In this document: one piece after another, positions 17,193 to 26,119 of the stretch
How the letters are laid out: every line of letters starts with the position of its first letter
Numbering within the stretch: position 1 is the first letter of the stretch
Origin: Bacteroides mediterraneensis
GTDB lineage: Bacteria; Bacteroidota; Bacteroidia; Bacteroidales; Bacteroidaceae
DNA: 64,000 bases
Direction of reading: 5' to 3'
Assembly (NCBI RefSeq): GCF_900128455.1
Contig: NZ_LT635783.1
Coordinates: 2,644,820 to 2,708,819, forward strand
The notes under the pieces: model-generated
What the model saw: only the letters and a program-made list of their open reading frames with translations
The model's database searches: none
What the model was told of the DNA's origin: nothing
Made by a program: the position numbers and the translations under genes

Positions 17193-19487
17193 TCATGGTT
17201 TCTGAAGCTGGCGGTTCATGGCTGCTGCCGCACGACGTCCGTCGCCCATAGCCAGAATCACGGTAGCTCCACCGCGTACGATATCCCCTCCGGCATAGAT
17301 GGTCGGGATGGACGACTGCATGTCCTCGTTCACTGCGATGGTACCCTTACGTCCCAGTTCCAAGCCCGGAATGGAATGAGGTACAATCGGATTCGGCGAA
17401 ACTCCCACACTGACGATGGCCATGTCAATGTCCAATGTCACCGTAGCCCCCGGGATGGGTACCGGACTGCGACGACCAGAGGCGTCGGGCTCGCCCAACT
17501 CCATTTTCTGCAACACCACTTGTTTCACCCGACCCTTCTCGTCGGCAATGTATTCAATCGGATTGTGCAGGGTCAGGAATTCCACACCTTCCTCCTTGGC
17601 ATGTTTCACTTCCTCCAGACGGGCCGGCATTTCTGCTTCCGAACGACGGTAAATAATCATCGCCTTCTCCGCTCCCAGACGGCGGGCCGTACGCACAGAA
17701 TCCATAGCCGTATTTCCACCTCCAATCACAGCTACCCGCTTACCGAAGGTCACCGGAGTGTCGGCGTCCTCACTGGCCGCATCCATCAGATTCACACGGG
17801 TCAGGTATTCGTTGGACGACATGATGTTGATGGAATTCTCGCCCGGAATGTTCATGAAATTAGGCAATCCGGCACCCGAAGCTACAAAGATTCCCTTGTA
17901 ACCTTCGTTCTCCAAATCGTCCACACTGAGGGTCTTCCCGATGATGCAGTCCTTCACAAAAGTGACACCCATCTTCGACAGGTTATCGATTTCCACGTCC
18001 ACAATCTTGTTGGGCAGACGGAACTCCGGAATACCATATTTCAACACACCGCCAATTTCGTGCAGGGCCTCGAACACGGTCACGTCGTACCCCATCTTGG
18101 CCATGTCGCCCGCAAACGACAATCCCGCGGGTCCCGAACCGACCACCGCCACCTTGATACCATTCTTGGCCGCAATTTCCGGGACCGAAACCTGTCCGCT
18201 TTCCCGCTCGTAATCGGCTGCAAAACGTTCCAAGTAACCGATGGCCACTGCTTCGTGCCCCATCTTCAAGTGGATACACTTCGACTCACACTGCTTTTCC
18301 TGCGGGCAGACACGTCCGCACACAGCCGGAAGTGCACTGGTTTTCTTCAACGTACGCGCCGCCTCCAAAAATTCTCCACGCTCAATGTTCTTGATGAAGC
18401 CCGGAATATCAATACCCACCGGACAACCTTCCATACAGGAAGGATTGGCACAGTCCAGACATCGCTTGGCCTCCGTCAGCGCCTGTTCTTCGTTCAGCCC
18501 CAAGTTCACTTCCTCCTTGCGGCTGTGTGAACGGTATTCCGGGTCCAGTTCGTTCATCTTCACCCGCGGAATCAGGGTACGTTCTTTCGGCTTCATCCGC
18601 TTGCGCAACGCTTCGCGCCACTCCGCATTCCGGCCCGAAGCACTCTGTTCCGCTTCACATACTGCAGGATGCTCGTCCAGCTTATGGATTTCCTCCCGTT
18701 CGATGTCCTTGAAAGCACCCATACGCTTGAGCATCTCGTCAAAGTCCACCTGATGGCCGTCAAATTCCGGACCATCCACACACACGAACTTCGTCTTTCC
18801 TCCCACGGTGATACGGCAGGCACCACACATACCCGTTCCATCCACCATGATGGTGTTCAGAGACACATCGGTCGGGATGTCGTATTTCTTCGTCAGCAGG
18901 CAGACAAACTTCATCATAATGGCCGGACCGATGGCAAAGCATTTGTCCACCTTCTCGCGCTTGATGACCGCTTCCACTCCTTCCGTCACCAGTCCTTTCT
19001 GTCCGTAAGAACCGTCGTCGGTCATGATAATCACTTCGTCGGAGCTTTCCCGCATTTCCTTTTCCAGGATAATCAGTTCCTTGGTACGTCCGGCCAATAC
19101 GGTAATCACCCGGTTGCCGGCAGCTTTCAATGCCTGTACGATGGGGAGCATCGGAGCCACTCCCACTCCTCCTCCGGCACAGACCACCGTACCGAAATTC
19201 TCAATATGAGTAGCTTTTCCCAACGGACCAACCACATCCGTAATATAGTCGCCTACATTCAGTTCGCATAAACGGGTGGACGAAAGCCCTACCTCCTGTA
19301 CCACCAGTGTGATGGTTCCTTTCACCGGGTCGGCCGCAGCAATGGTCAGCGGCATGCGTTCTCCCTTTTCCCCTACACGGACAATCACAAAATGCCCGGC
19401 CTTGCGCGATTTCGCAATCAAGGGAGCCTCAATGACCAGCTTAAAAACTTTTTCGGAAAAATGTTCCTTCTGAAGAATTCTGTTCAT
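17193..19487 (-). CDS. Fused NfnA-NfnB type flavoprotein (ferredoxin-NADP/NAD oxidoreductase; glutamate-synthase-like)
   Basis: A 764-residue fusion. Residues ~1-280 resemble the FAD/NAD-binding subunit of dihydroorotate dehydrogenase B and NfnA, with VCAGGGVGVAPMLPI and a [2Fe-2S] site DGTGMCGACRITVGG...FVCVDGPEF near 222-245. Residues ~290-764 resemble the GltD/NfnB subunit: Cys clusters CLDCANPSCMEGCP and CGRVCPQEKQCESKC for two [4Fe-4S] centres, FAD site VAVVGSGPAGLSFAGDMAK, NADPH site VAVIGGGNTAMDSVRTARR. NfnAB bifurcates electrons between NADH, ferredoxin and NADPH; annotation as glutamate synthase is common but no large subunit is adjacent. It is divergent from a ferredoxin-linked oxidoreductase operon. 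Confidence 0.85.
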   Translation of the reverse strand: MNRILQKEHFSEKVFKLVIEAPLIAKSRKAGHFVIVRVGEKGERMPLTIAAADPVKGTITLVVQEVGLSSTRLCELNVGDYITDVVGPLGKATHIENFGTVVCAGGGVGVAPMLPIVQALKAAGNRVITVLAGRTKELIILEKEMRESSDEVIIMTDDGSYGQKGLVTEGVEAVIKREKVDKCFAIGPAIMMKFVCLLTKKYDIPTDVSLNTIMVDGTGMCGACRITVGGKTKFVCVDGPEFDGHQVDFDEMLKRMGAFKDIEREEIHKLDEHPAVCEAEQSASGRNAEWREALRKRMKPKERTLIPRVKMNELDPEYRSHSRKEEVNLGLNEEQALTEAKRCLDCANPSCMEGCPVGIDIPGFIKNIERGEFLEAARTLKKTSALPAVCGRVCPQEKQCESKCIHLKMGHEAVAIGYLERFAADYERESGQVSVPEIAAKNGIKVAVVGSGPAGLSFAGDMAKMGYDVTVFEALHEIGGVLKYGIPEFRLPNKIVDVEIDNLSKMGVTFVKDCIIGKTLSVDDLENEGYKGIFVASGAGLPNFMNIPGENSINIMSSNEYLTRVNLMDAASEDADTPVTFGKRVAVIGGGNTAMDSVRTARRLGAEKAMIIYRRSEAEMPARLEEVKHAKEEGVEFLTLHNPIEYIADEKGRVKQVVLQKMELGEPDASGRRSPVPIPGATVTLDIDMAIVSVGVSPNPIVPHSIPGLELGRKGTIAVNEDMQSSIPTIYAGGDIVRGGATVILAMGDGRRAAAAMNRQLQKP

Positions 19488-19540
19488 GATTTTATCTGAT
19501 AAAGTTAATTATTAGTTGTTTCTTTATGAATAAATTGCCA

Positions 19541-19571
19541 CAAAGTTAAAAGAAATAACGACACTTTCAAA
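19541..19571 (-). promoter_or_regulatory. Promoter of the nfnAB-like gene
   Basis: On the minus strand: TTTG (19571-19568), a 19-nt spacer, TAACTTTG (19548-19541). The leader would be about 47 nt. The rest of the 340-bp divergent spacer is AT-rich; apart from the boxes on both strands I see nothing there. Confidence 0.75.
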
Positions 19572-19792
19572 GATTTTTCAACCTTTCAGGAAGATTCTGA
19601 CAAGAAGTCAAAAGAAAAGCCTCATCGGCTTCCGCCTTGCAAATGGTTGATTATGCATCTTTTTCAGATGAAACAAAAACAAGTAACATATATACATTTG
19701 ATTATCAGTTAAATGCAATTACTCAAAAAAATTTTTTTCAGAAAAAAATGCTATTTATTCCGCAAAAATGACGCTTATACCAAATTAAAGAC

Positions 19793-19800
19793 TATCTTTG
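19793..19800 (+). promoter_or_regulatory. -7 element of the 2-oxoacid oxidoreductase operon
   Basis: TATCTTTG matches TAnnTTTG and ends 27 nt before the TPR gene. No TTTG is at the usual distance upstream. Confidence 0.5.
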
Positions 19801-19827
19801 TGAGGTTACAATATGATATAAAAGCTC

Positions 19828-20106
19828 ATGAATGAACGACTGAATCACATCAGACAACTGATAAATGAAGGAAATGTAGACACCGCTATATCCTGCCTGA
19901 ATGATTTACTCCTCACGGCTTCTTCCCCCCTTCCGGAAGCTTATTATCTTCTGGGAAACGCCTTTCGGAAAAAAGGCGACTGGCAAGGTGCGTTGAACAA
20001 TTATCAGGAAGCAATCTCTTTGGACCCGGAGAGTCCGGCATCCGAAGCCAGAGCAATGATGATGGATATACTTAACTTTTATAACAAAGATATGTTTAAT
20101 CAATAA
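19828..20106 (+). CDS. Small TPR-repeat protein
   Basis: A 92-residue protein with about two tetratricopeptide-like helix pairs: IRQLINEGNVDTAISCLNDLL and then PEAYYLLGNAFRKKGDWQGALNNYQEAISLDPESP, a textbook TPR. It has no signal peptide. First gene of the 2-oxoacid:ferredoxin oxidoreductase operon, 11 bp before the ferredoxin-like subunit, so it could act as an assembly or scaffold factor; that is inference from position. Confidence 0.75.
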   Translation: MNERLNHIRQLINEGNVDTAISCLNDLLLTASSPLPEAYYLLGNAFRKKGDWQGALNNYQEAISLDPESPASEARAMMMDILNFYNKDMFNQ

Positions 20107-20117
20107 GATATAAAACT

Positions 20118-20348
20118 ATGGCTAAAATGAAAGGTGTGGTTGTAGTAAATACAGAACGATGCAAAGGATGCAACCTGTGCGTGGTAGCTTGCCCGTTGCA
20201 CGTGCTGTCACTCACCCCAAAAGTAAATCAAAAAGGATATAATTTTGTACAGCAGGTAGTGGAAGATACCTGCAACGGATGCTCTTCGTGCGCCATTGTG
20301 TGCCCGGACGGATGTCTCACCGTATACAGAGCAAAATGTGAAGAATAA
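20118..20348 (+). CDS. korD: Ferredoxin-like delta subunit of 2-oxoacid:ferredoxin oxidoreductase
   Basis: A 76-residue 2[4Fe-4S] protein with two clusters of ligands: CKGCNLCVVACP (residues 16-27) and CNGCSSCAIVCP further on. In KOR/VOR/POR enzymes this subunit passes electrons from the thiamine-bound intermediate to soluble ferredoxin. It directly precedes the alpha subunit in a compact operon. The symbol is by analogy with the Kor complexes. Confidence 0.88.
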   Translation: MAKMKGVVVVNTERCKGCNLCVVACPLHVLSLTPKVNQKGYNFVQQVVEDTCNGCSSCAIVCPDGCLTVYRAKCEE

Positions 20349-20378
20349 AAAATGCCCAACAAGCAAAAATTAAGAATT

Positions 20379-21458
20379 ATGGCAGAAGAAGTTGTTCTTA
20401 TGAAAGGTAACGAAGCTATAGCCCATGCCGCCATCCGTTTCGGCGTGGATGGTTACTTCGGTTACCCTATCACTCCCCAATCTGAAGTATTGGAAACGCT
20501 TGCCGAACAGAAACCTTGGGAAACCACCGGAATGGTAGTGCTTCAGGCCGAAAGTGAGGTAGCGGCAATTAATATGGTGTATGGAGGCGCCGGTAGCGGA
20601 AAAATGGTCATGACATCCTCATCCAGCCCTGGTGTCAGTCTGAAGCAGGAGGGCATCTCCTACATTGCAGGAGCCGAACTGCCTTGTCTGGTGGTGAACG
20701 TCATGCGAGGCGGTCCGGGCTTGGGTACCATCCAGCCGAGTCAGGCCGATTATTTCCAGACCACCAAAGGTGGCGGACACGGTGACTATCACCTCATCGC
20801 ACTGGCTCCGGCTTCCGTACAGGAAATGGCCGACTTTGTAGGTCTGGCTTTCGACCTGGCATTCAAATACCGCAACCCGGCCATGATTCTGGCCGACGGC
20901 GTCATCGGTCAGATGATGGAAAAAGTGGTGCTTCCGGAATTCCGCCCCCGACGGACAGAAGAGGAAATCCTGGCACAATGTCCATGGGCTACCACCGGCT
21001 GCAAAGGACGCAAGCCAAACATCATCACTTCGCTGGAACTTGACCCGGCGGTAATGGAACAGCGTAACCTGCACCTGCAGGCCAAATACGCGGAAATCGA
21101 AGAAAAAGAAACGCGCTATGAAGAGCTGGACGCAGAAGATGCGGAATACCTGATTGTAGCCTTCGGTTCGTGTGCCCGTATCGCCCAGAAAGCCATGGAA
21201 CATGCCCGCGAAGAGGGAATCAAGGTCGGTCTGTTCCGCCCGATTACCCTGTGGCCTTTCCCCAGCAAGGCTTTGAAAGAAAGAGCCAAACAAGTGAAAG
21301 GTATCCTGACCGTGGAACTGAACAGCGGACAGATGATTGAAGACGTCCGTCTGGCCGTAGAATGCAAAGTACCGGTAGAGCACTTCGGACGCTTGGGCGG
21401 TATCGTTCCCGATCCGGATGAAGTAATCGAAGCCATTAAAGAAAAACTGATCAAATAA
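20379..21458 (+). CDS. korA: 2-oxoacid:ferredoxin oxidoreductase, alpha subunit (KorA/VorB type)
   Basis: A 359-residue subunit carrying the thiamine pyrimidine-binding domain (GNEAIAHAAIRFGVDGYFGYPITPQSEVLETLA, then AESEVAAINMVYGGAGSGKMVMTSSSSPGVSLKQEGISY) and a C-terminal transketolase-like domain (GSCARIAQKAMEHAREEGIKVGLFRPITLWPFP). The start at 20379 was chosen because it gives the usual MAEEVVLMKGNEA beginning; an ATG at 20352 adds nine basic residues. The enzyme converts a 2-oxoacid and CoA into acyl-CoA and CO2 with reduction of ferredoxin. Whether 2-oxoglutarate or branched-chain 2-oxoacids are used is not settled by sequence. Confidence 0.88.
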   Translation: MAEEVVLMKGNEAIAHAAIRFGVDGYFGYPITPQSEVLETLAEQKPWETTGMVVLQAESEVAAINMVYGGAGSGKMVMTSSSSPGVSLKQEGISYIAGAELPCLVVNVMRGGPGLGTIQPSQADYFQTTKGGGHGDYHLIALAPASVQEMADFVGLAFDLAFKYRNPAMILADGVIGQMMEKVVLPEFRPRRTEEEILAQCPWATTGCKGRKPNIITSLELDPAVMEQRNLHLQAKYAEIEEKETRYEELDAEDAEYLIVAFGSCARIAQKAMEHAREEGIKVGLFRPITLWPFPSKALKERAKQVKGILTVELNSGQMIEDVRLAVECKVPVEHFGRLGGIVPDPDEVIEAIKEKLIK

Positions 21459-21461
21459 GTT

Positions 21462-21632
21462 ATGGATACCGACAGAATAAGAGCCGTCTTAAACGTGTTG
21501 TTTATGATCGGTGCACTGATTTCCGTAATTCTCTACTTCACTTTGGGCGACGACAAGACCGTATTCTTCTACGTGTGCGGTGCCTCTCTTTTCCTGAAGA
21601 TGATGGAGTTCGTGTTCCGTTTCTTTCTATGA
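21462..21632 (+). CDS. 56-residue two-helix membrane protein within the kor operon
   Basis: A short ORF starting MDTDRIRAVLNVLF, 3 bp after the alpha-subunit stop and 21 bp before the beta subunit. It has two hydrophobic stretches (residues ~9-28 and ~33-56) separated by a polar LGDDKT turn, so an inner-membrane hairpin is likely. Its tight fit between two enzyme subunits and use of the same strand argue that it is real. It could anchor the complex to the membrane; I do not recognise a named family. Confidence 0.7.
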   Translation: MDTDRIRAVLNVLFMIGALISVILYFTLGDDKTVFFYVCGASLFLKMMEFVFRFFL

Positions 21633-21653
21633 TAAACTACAGGAGAACCAATT

Positions 21654-22427
21654 ATGACAAAAGAAGATATAATCAAACCTGAAAATCTGGTTTATCAGAA
21701 GCCTCGATTGCTGAACGATAACCCGATGCACTACTGTCCGGGATGCAGCCACGGAGTAGTCCACAAACTGATTGCCGAAGTCATCGACGAAATGGGTATG
21801 GCCGAGAAAGCCGTCGGAGTAAGTCCGGTGGGATGCGCCGTATTCATGTATAACTACCTGGACATCGACTGCCAGGAAGCCGCACACGGACGTGCGCCTG
21901 CCTTGGCCACCGCCATCAAACGCCTCTGGCCCGACCGCTTGGTATTCACTTACCAAGGCGACGGTGACTTGGCCTGCATTGGTACGGCAGAAACCATCCA
22001 CGCATTGAACCGTGGCGAACACATTACGATTATTTTCATCAACAACGCCATCTACGGTATGACCGGTGGACAGATGGCCCCGACCACACTGGTGGGAATG
22101 AAGACCTCCACCTGCCCTTACGGACGTGTGCCGGAAATCCACGGCTACCCGCTGAAGATGACGGAAATTGCCGCTACCCTGCAAGGAACGGCCTACGTCA
22201 CCCGCCAGTCCGTACAGTCAGTGGCTGCCATCCGCAAGGCAAAGAAAGCCATCCGCAAAGCCTTTGAATGCTCCATGCAGAAAAAAGGCTCCAGCCTGGT
22301 AGAAATTGTGTCTACCTGCAACTCCGGATGGAAAATGTCACCCGAAGCCGCCAACAAATGGATGGAAGAGAACATGTTCCCGTTCTACCCGCTGGGCGAC
22401 CTGAAAGATACTACAGATATTAAATAA
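21654..22427 (+). CDS. korB: 2-oxoacid:ferredoxin oxidoreductase, beta subunit
   Basis: A 257-residue ThDP-binding subunit. The diphosphate/Mg motif is YQGDGDLACIGTAETIHALNRG near residues 100-121 followed by IIFINNAIYGMTGGQ. An N-terminal MHYCPGCSHGVVHK (residues ~23-36) and later Cys residues are likely iron-sulfur ligands. Together with the alpha, gamma and ferredoxin subunits it forms a four-gene KOR/VOR-type enzyme. Confidence 0.9.
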   Translation: MTKEDIIKPENLVYQKPRLLNDNPMHYCPGCSHGVVHKLIAEVIDEMGMAEKAVGVSPVGCAVFMYNYLDIDCQEAAHGRAPALATAIKRLWPDRLVFTYQGDGDLACIGTAETIHALNRGEHITIIFINNAIYGMTGGQMAPTTLVGMKTSTCPYGRVPEIHGYPLKMTEIAATLQGTAYVTRQSVQSVAAIRKAKKAIRKAFECSMQKKGSSLVEIVSTCNSGWKMSPEAANKWMEENMFPFYPLGDLKDTTDIK

Positions 22428-22441
22428 TCATTCGCATACCT

Positions 22442-22984
22442 ATGAAAGAAGAAATTATCATCGCAGGATTTGGAGGACAAGGGGTACTTTCCATGGGAAA
22501 AATCCTGGCATACTCCGGGTTGATGGAAAACAAGGAAGTGACTTGGATGCCTGCCTACGGTCCCGAACAGCGTGGAGGTACGGCCAACGTCACCGTCATC
22601 GTCAGCGACGAACGTATCTCTTCCCCGATTCTCAGCAAATACGATACAGCCATCATTCTGAACCAGCCTTCGCTTGCCAAGTTTGAGAGCAAGGTAAAAC
22701 CGGGCGGCGTACTGATTTATGACGGCTACGGCATCATCAATCCCCCGACCCGCAAGGACATCCATGTGTACCGCATCGATGCCATGGACGAGGCAAACGA
22801 ACGGAAAATGGCCAAGACCTTCAACATGATTGTGCTGGGTGGCCTGCTCAAGATACGCCCTATCGTATCCATTGACAGTGTAATAAAGGCACTTCGCAAG
22901 ACGCTGCCCGAACGTCACCATCATTTGATTCCGATGAACGAAGAGGCCATCAAAATCGGCATGGAAATCATCAAGGAAGTCTGA
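22442..22984 (+). CDS. korC: 2-oxoacid:ferredoxin oxidoreductase, gamma subunit
   Basis: A 180-residue gamma-domain protein beginning EEIIIAGFGGQGVLSMGKILAYSGLMENKEVTWMPAYGPEQRGGTANVTVI, the signature of POR/KOR gamma subunits. It lies 14 bp after the beta subunit and closes the operon, which ends in an unusual repeat-bearing hairpin. Confidence 0.9.
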   Translation: MKEEIIIAGFGGQGVLSMGKILAYSGLMENKEVTWMPAYGPEQRGGTANVTVIVSDERISSPILSKYDTAIILNQPSLAKFESKVKPGGVLIYDGYGIINPPTRKDIHVYRIDAMDEANERKMAKTFNMIVLGGLLKIRPIVSIDSVIKALRKTLPERHHHLIPMNEEAIKIGMEIIKEV

Positions 22985-23010
22985 TTTCCCTCGGAAACCG
23001 ATATATCTCT

Positions 23011-23107
23011 GAAACCAAAAGGCTGCAAAGAAATTTACCTGTAGAATTTCCTTGCAGCCTTTTGGTTTCCTTGCAGCCTTTTGGTTTCCTTGCAGCCTTT
23101 TGGTTTC
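23011..23107 (+). terminator. Extended hairpin with triplicated right arm after the kor operon
   Basis: Left arm 23011-23035 pairs with 23045-23069 over 25 bp with one mismatch and a 9-nt loop. The last 19 bp of the right arm (CTTGCAGCCTTTTGGTTTC) are repeated in tandem at 23070-23088 and 23089-23107, plus a 6-bp start of a fourth copy, so the left arm has three possible partners. It probably ends or protects the kor transcript. Copies are identical, so the expansion is recent or maintained. Confidence 0.75.
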
Positions 23108-23180
23108 CTTGCACCTTCAGAATCCACCCGACTCACCTACTTTTTGAAAGATACAACCGTCCGTTTTCGCTTTTTTATTG

Positions 23181-23188
23181 TATCTTTG
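23181..23188 (+). promoter_or_regulatory. -7-like box immediately before the porin gene
   Basis: TATCTTTG ends 7 nt before the porin ATG at 23196. If used, the transcript would start at or next to the start codon, giving a nearly leaderless mRNA. No TTTG lies at the right distance upstream. Confidence 0.35.
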
Positions 23189-23195
23189 TCCCATT

Positions 23196-25283
23196 ATGAA
23201 GAAAATACTTTTTACAGCCATACTCCTGTTTCTGTGCGGCACATTGTTCGCTCAGAACACCATTTCACAATACGGACAAGGAATGTCTGCCACGGGAATG
23301 GACAACAACAGGTATGACCGGAATGGAAACCCGATAGATACAACCTCCGTCATCGACGCCAATACGGTACCGGTAGGATTGAATGCCTGGAAAATTGACA
23401 CACGCTTCGGCGAAATGACTCCAGTTCCAGTAGATACACTGCAACACGGATTCCAGAACTCCAACGACACGGGAGGACCTACCGGACACTACACTTATCT
23501 GGGTAACCTGGGTTCTCCACGTATCTCGCACGTGTTTTTTGAACGGAAAGAAAGCAGCCAGTTTTTCTTCACTGATCCGTACGATTTCACCGTAAGGAAG
23601 CCAAACGACGTGATTTATACCAACACCAAATCCCCATTCACCAATCTGACCTATTTCAAACAAGGCGACGGTCGCTATGGAGAAGAACGTTTCAAGGCGT
23701 ATTTTGCCGTCAATGTCAACAAACGGATGGGATTCGGCTTCGACATCGACTATACCTACGGACGTGGTAAATATGCCAGCCAATCGACTGCCCTGTTCAA
23801 CGGCAACCTTTTCGCCTATTATCACGGCGACAAATACGACATGCACTTCAGTTTCATCAATGACAACCTGAAAGTGGCTGAAAACGGAGGTATCACAGAT
23901 GACCGTTACATCACCAACCCGCTGGAGATGGCAGAAGGAAACCGTACGTATGAAACTTACTCCATCCCGACCAACCTGTCGGACATCTGGAACCATAACA
24001 CGGGATATCACGCCTTTCTGACCCATCGCTACAACTTAGGGTTCTATCGTGACGTAACCACGGAAAATGATACCATCACCAAAACAGAGTTTGTTCCGGT
24101 GACCAGCTTCATCCATACCGTCAATGTGGATATCAACCGAAGAAAATACATTTCTTACAATACCACTCAGAACGAGGCGTATTTCGAGCACAACTATCTG
24201 GGAAAGGATTCGCTGGATGTCACCAAGAACTTCTCCATCAAGAACACCGTGGGTATCGCCCTTCGGGAAGGATTCAACAAGTGGGCCAAGGCCGGACTGA
24301 CGGTGTTTGCCAGCTTCGAACACCGTAACTTCACCTTGACGGATACTATTACGGGAACAGCGGGCCGGCGTATTCCTACCAGCCACAAGGAAAACGTGCT
24401 CTCCATCGGAGGCCAGCTCATCAAGTCACAGGGAAAGACACTCCACTATAATGTGCTGGGCGAAATCGCCATGATTGGCGAGGATGCCGGACAGTTCAGC
24501 GTGGAGGGACAAGGCGACCTGAATTTCCGCCTGTTCAATGATACGGTACGCTTGGAGGCCAATGCCTACATCAAGAACCTGAATCCGACTTTCTACTATC
24601 GTCATTTCCATTCCAAACACTATTGGTGGGACAATGACCTGAGCAAAATCATGCGCACCCGCATTGAAGGCAAACTCAGTATCGACCGCTGGCGGACCCA
24701 GCTGAAAGCCGGAGTGGAAAACATCACTAATTATACTTATCTGGACAACACATCGGTGAAATACACCAACTCCAATGAGGTGACCAGTTATAAGAACAAC
24801 ATGGGCGTAAGCCAATATTCCGGAAGCATCCAGGTGTTCAGCGCCACCTTGCGGCAGGATTTCAAGCTGGGTATTCTCCATCTGGACAATGAAATTACCT
24901 ACCAGAAAACCAGCAACGAAACCGTACTGCCTTTACCGGAGCTCGTGCTTTACCATGACCTGTACCTCCAGTTCGGACTGGCCAAGAACGTACTTCAGAT
25001 TGAAATGGGAGCAGACATGCGCTACTTCACACAATACTATGCTCCCGACTATGCACCGGCTATCGGACAGTTCTACCTACAGAACCCGGATACACGCTAC
25101 AAGGTGGGAGGCTATCCGCTTATCAACGGATACATCAACCTGCACCTGAAGCGTACGCGTATCTTCGTGCAAATGTACAATCTGCTGCAACGCACCGGCG
25201 AGAAGAGTTATTTCCTCGCCCCTCACTATCCGCTCAACCCTCGTATCCTGAAGGTGGGCATTTCATGGAACTTCTTTGATTAA
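23196..25283 (+). CDS. Putative outer-membrane porin (Porin_10-like)
   Basis: About 695 residues from the start at 23196, which gives a clean signal peptide (MKKILFTAILLFLCGTLFA). The mature part has many alternating aromatic/polar stretches typical of beta-barrel strands (YGEERFKAYFAVNVNKRMGFGFDIDYTYGRGKY and others) and ends in an aromatic residue region (KVGISWNFFD), the usual outer-membrane sorting end. It resembles the large putative porins of Bacteroidetes. Its stop overlaps the next start (TAATG). Confidence 0.75.
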   Translation: MKKILFTAILLFLCGTLFAQNTISQYGQGMSATGMDNNRYDRNGNPIDTTSVIDANTVPVGLNAWKIDTRFGEMTPVPVDTLQHGFQNSNDTGGPTGHYTYLGNLGSPRISHVFFERKESSQFFFTDPYDFTVRKPNDVIYTNTKSPFTNLTYFKQGDGRYGEERFKAYFAVNVNKRMGFGFDIDYTYGRGKYASQSTALFNGNLFAYYHGDKYDMHFSFINDNLKVAENGGITDDRYITNPLEMAEGNRTYETYSIPTNLSDIWNHNTGYHAFLTHRYNLGFYRDVTTENDTITKTEFVPVTSFIHTVNVDINRRKYISYNTTQNEAYFEHNYLGKDSLDVTKNFSIKNTVGIALREGFNKWAKAGLTVFASFEHRNFTLTDTITGTAGRRIPTSHKENVLSIGGQLIKSQGKTLHYNVLGEIAMIGEDAGQFSVEGQGDLNFRLFNDTVRLEANAYIKNLNPTFYYRHFHSKHYWWDNDLSKIMRTRIEGKLSIDRWRTQLKAGVENITNYTYLDNTSVKYTNSNEVTSYKNNMGVSQYSGSIQVFSATLRQDFKLGILHLDNEITYQKTSNETVLPLPELVLYHDLYLQFGLAKNVLQIEMGADMRYFTQYYAPDYAPAIGQFYLQNPDTRYKVGGYPLINGYINLHLKRTRIFVQMYNLLQRTGEKSYFLAPHYPLNPRILKVGISWNFFD

Positions 25284-26107
25284 TGCCCATGAAGAGAAGC
25301 AAACTTGTTTACCTGTCTGTCGGAGTCGTCATCTTGCTGGTCCTGATCCGTCTCTGTTCGCACCACGAACCTCATCCGGAGTTCACTCCCCGTGATTATC
25401 CCGACATTCTCCGTTCGGGCGTTCTACGTGCGGTAACAGAGTATAACTCCATCAGCTACCATGCCGACCAGGACAGTATTTCCGGCTTCGACTACGAACT
25501 TTTAAATGCCTTTGCACAAGCCAAGCATCTCCGGTTGGAAATTACTCCCGAAATGAGTTTTGAAGAACGCCTGAAAGACCTCACCGAAGGGAAATATGAC
25601 CTGATAGCTACAGGAACCGTCGTCACCACCCGTTCGAAAGATACCTTGCTCTTCACCCACCCCCTGCTGCTGAGCAAACAAATCTTGGTACAACGCAAAC
25701 AAGAGAAAGGGAAAGACAGCCTGTACATCCACAACCAACTGGAACTGGGTGAAAAAACGCTTCATGTAGTCAAAGGTTCTCCGGTTTTGTTGCGTCTTCA
25801 CAACCTCATCAATGAAATAGCCGATACCATCTATATACAGGAAATCGACCAATACGGCCCCGAACAGCTCATGGCGATGGTTTCAGGAGGAGACATCGAT
25901 TATGCCGTGTGCGATGAGAATATCGCCAAGGCCAACATTGAGCTGTATCCTAATCTGGATATTGACACCGATATCAGCTTCACTCAGTTTTATGCCTGGG
26001 GAGTGCCCAAACACGCCCCTGTACTGCTCGACAGTCTGAACGTATGGCTCGACCAGTATATGAAAAGTGAAGACTACCGGAAACTATACAAAAAGTATTT
26101 TCATTAA
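25283..26107 (+). CDS. Periplasmic solute-binding protein family 3 (MltF-like N-terminal domain)
   Basis: A 274-residue protein with an uncleaved or lipid-free N-terminal hydrophobic helix (LVYLSVGVVILLVLIRLC). Residues ~40-270 match the SBP_bac_3 fold: LRSGVLRAVTEYNSISYHAD, GFDYELLNAFAQAKHLRLEI, and AVCDENIAKANIELYPNLDID. It is like the ligand domain of the lytic transglycosylase MltF but lacks the transglycosylase domain. It is translationally coupled to the porin gene and followed 12 bp later by the oxidoreductase gene. Confidence 0.75.
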   Translation: MPMKRSKLVYLSVGVVILLVLIRLCSHHEPHPEFTPRDYPDILRSGVLRAVTEYNSISYHADQDSISGFDYELLNAFAQAKHLRLEITPEMSFEERLKDLTEGKYDLIATGTVVTTRSKDTLLFTHPLLLSKQILVQRKQEKGKDSLYIHNQLELGEKTLHVVKGSPVLLRLHNLINEIADTIYIQEIDQYGPEQLMAMVSGGDIDYAVCDENIAKANIELYPNLDIDTDISFTQFYAWGVPKHAPVLLDSLNVWLDQYMKSEDYRKLYKKYFH

Positions 26108-26119
26108 AAACACTCATCT

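Noticed and set aside
17172..18530. 452-residue ORF opposite the NfnAB gene
   Set aside because: It is antisense to a gene with clear Fe-S and nucleotide-binding motifs; its composition is that of a reverse-complement reading.
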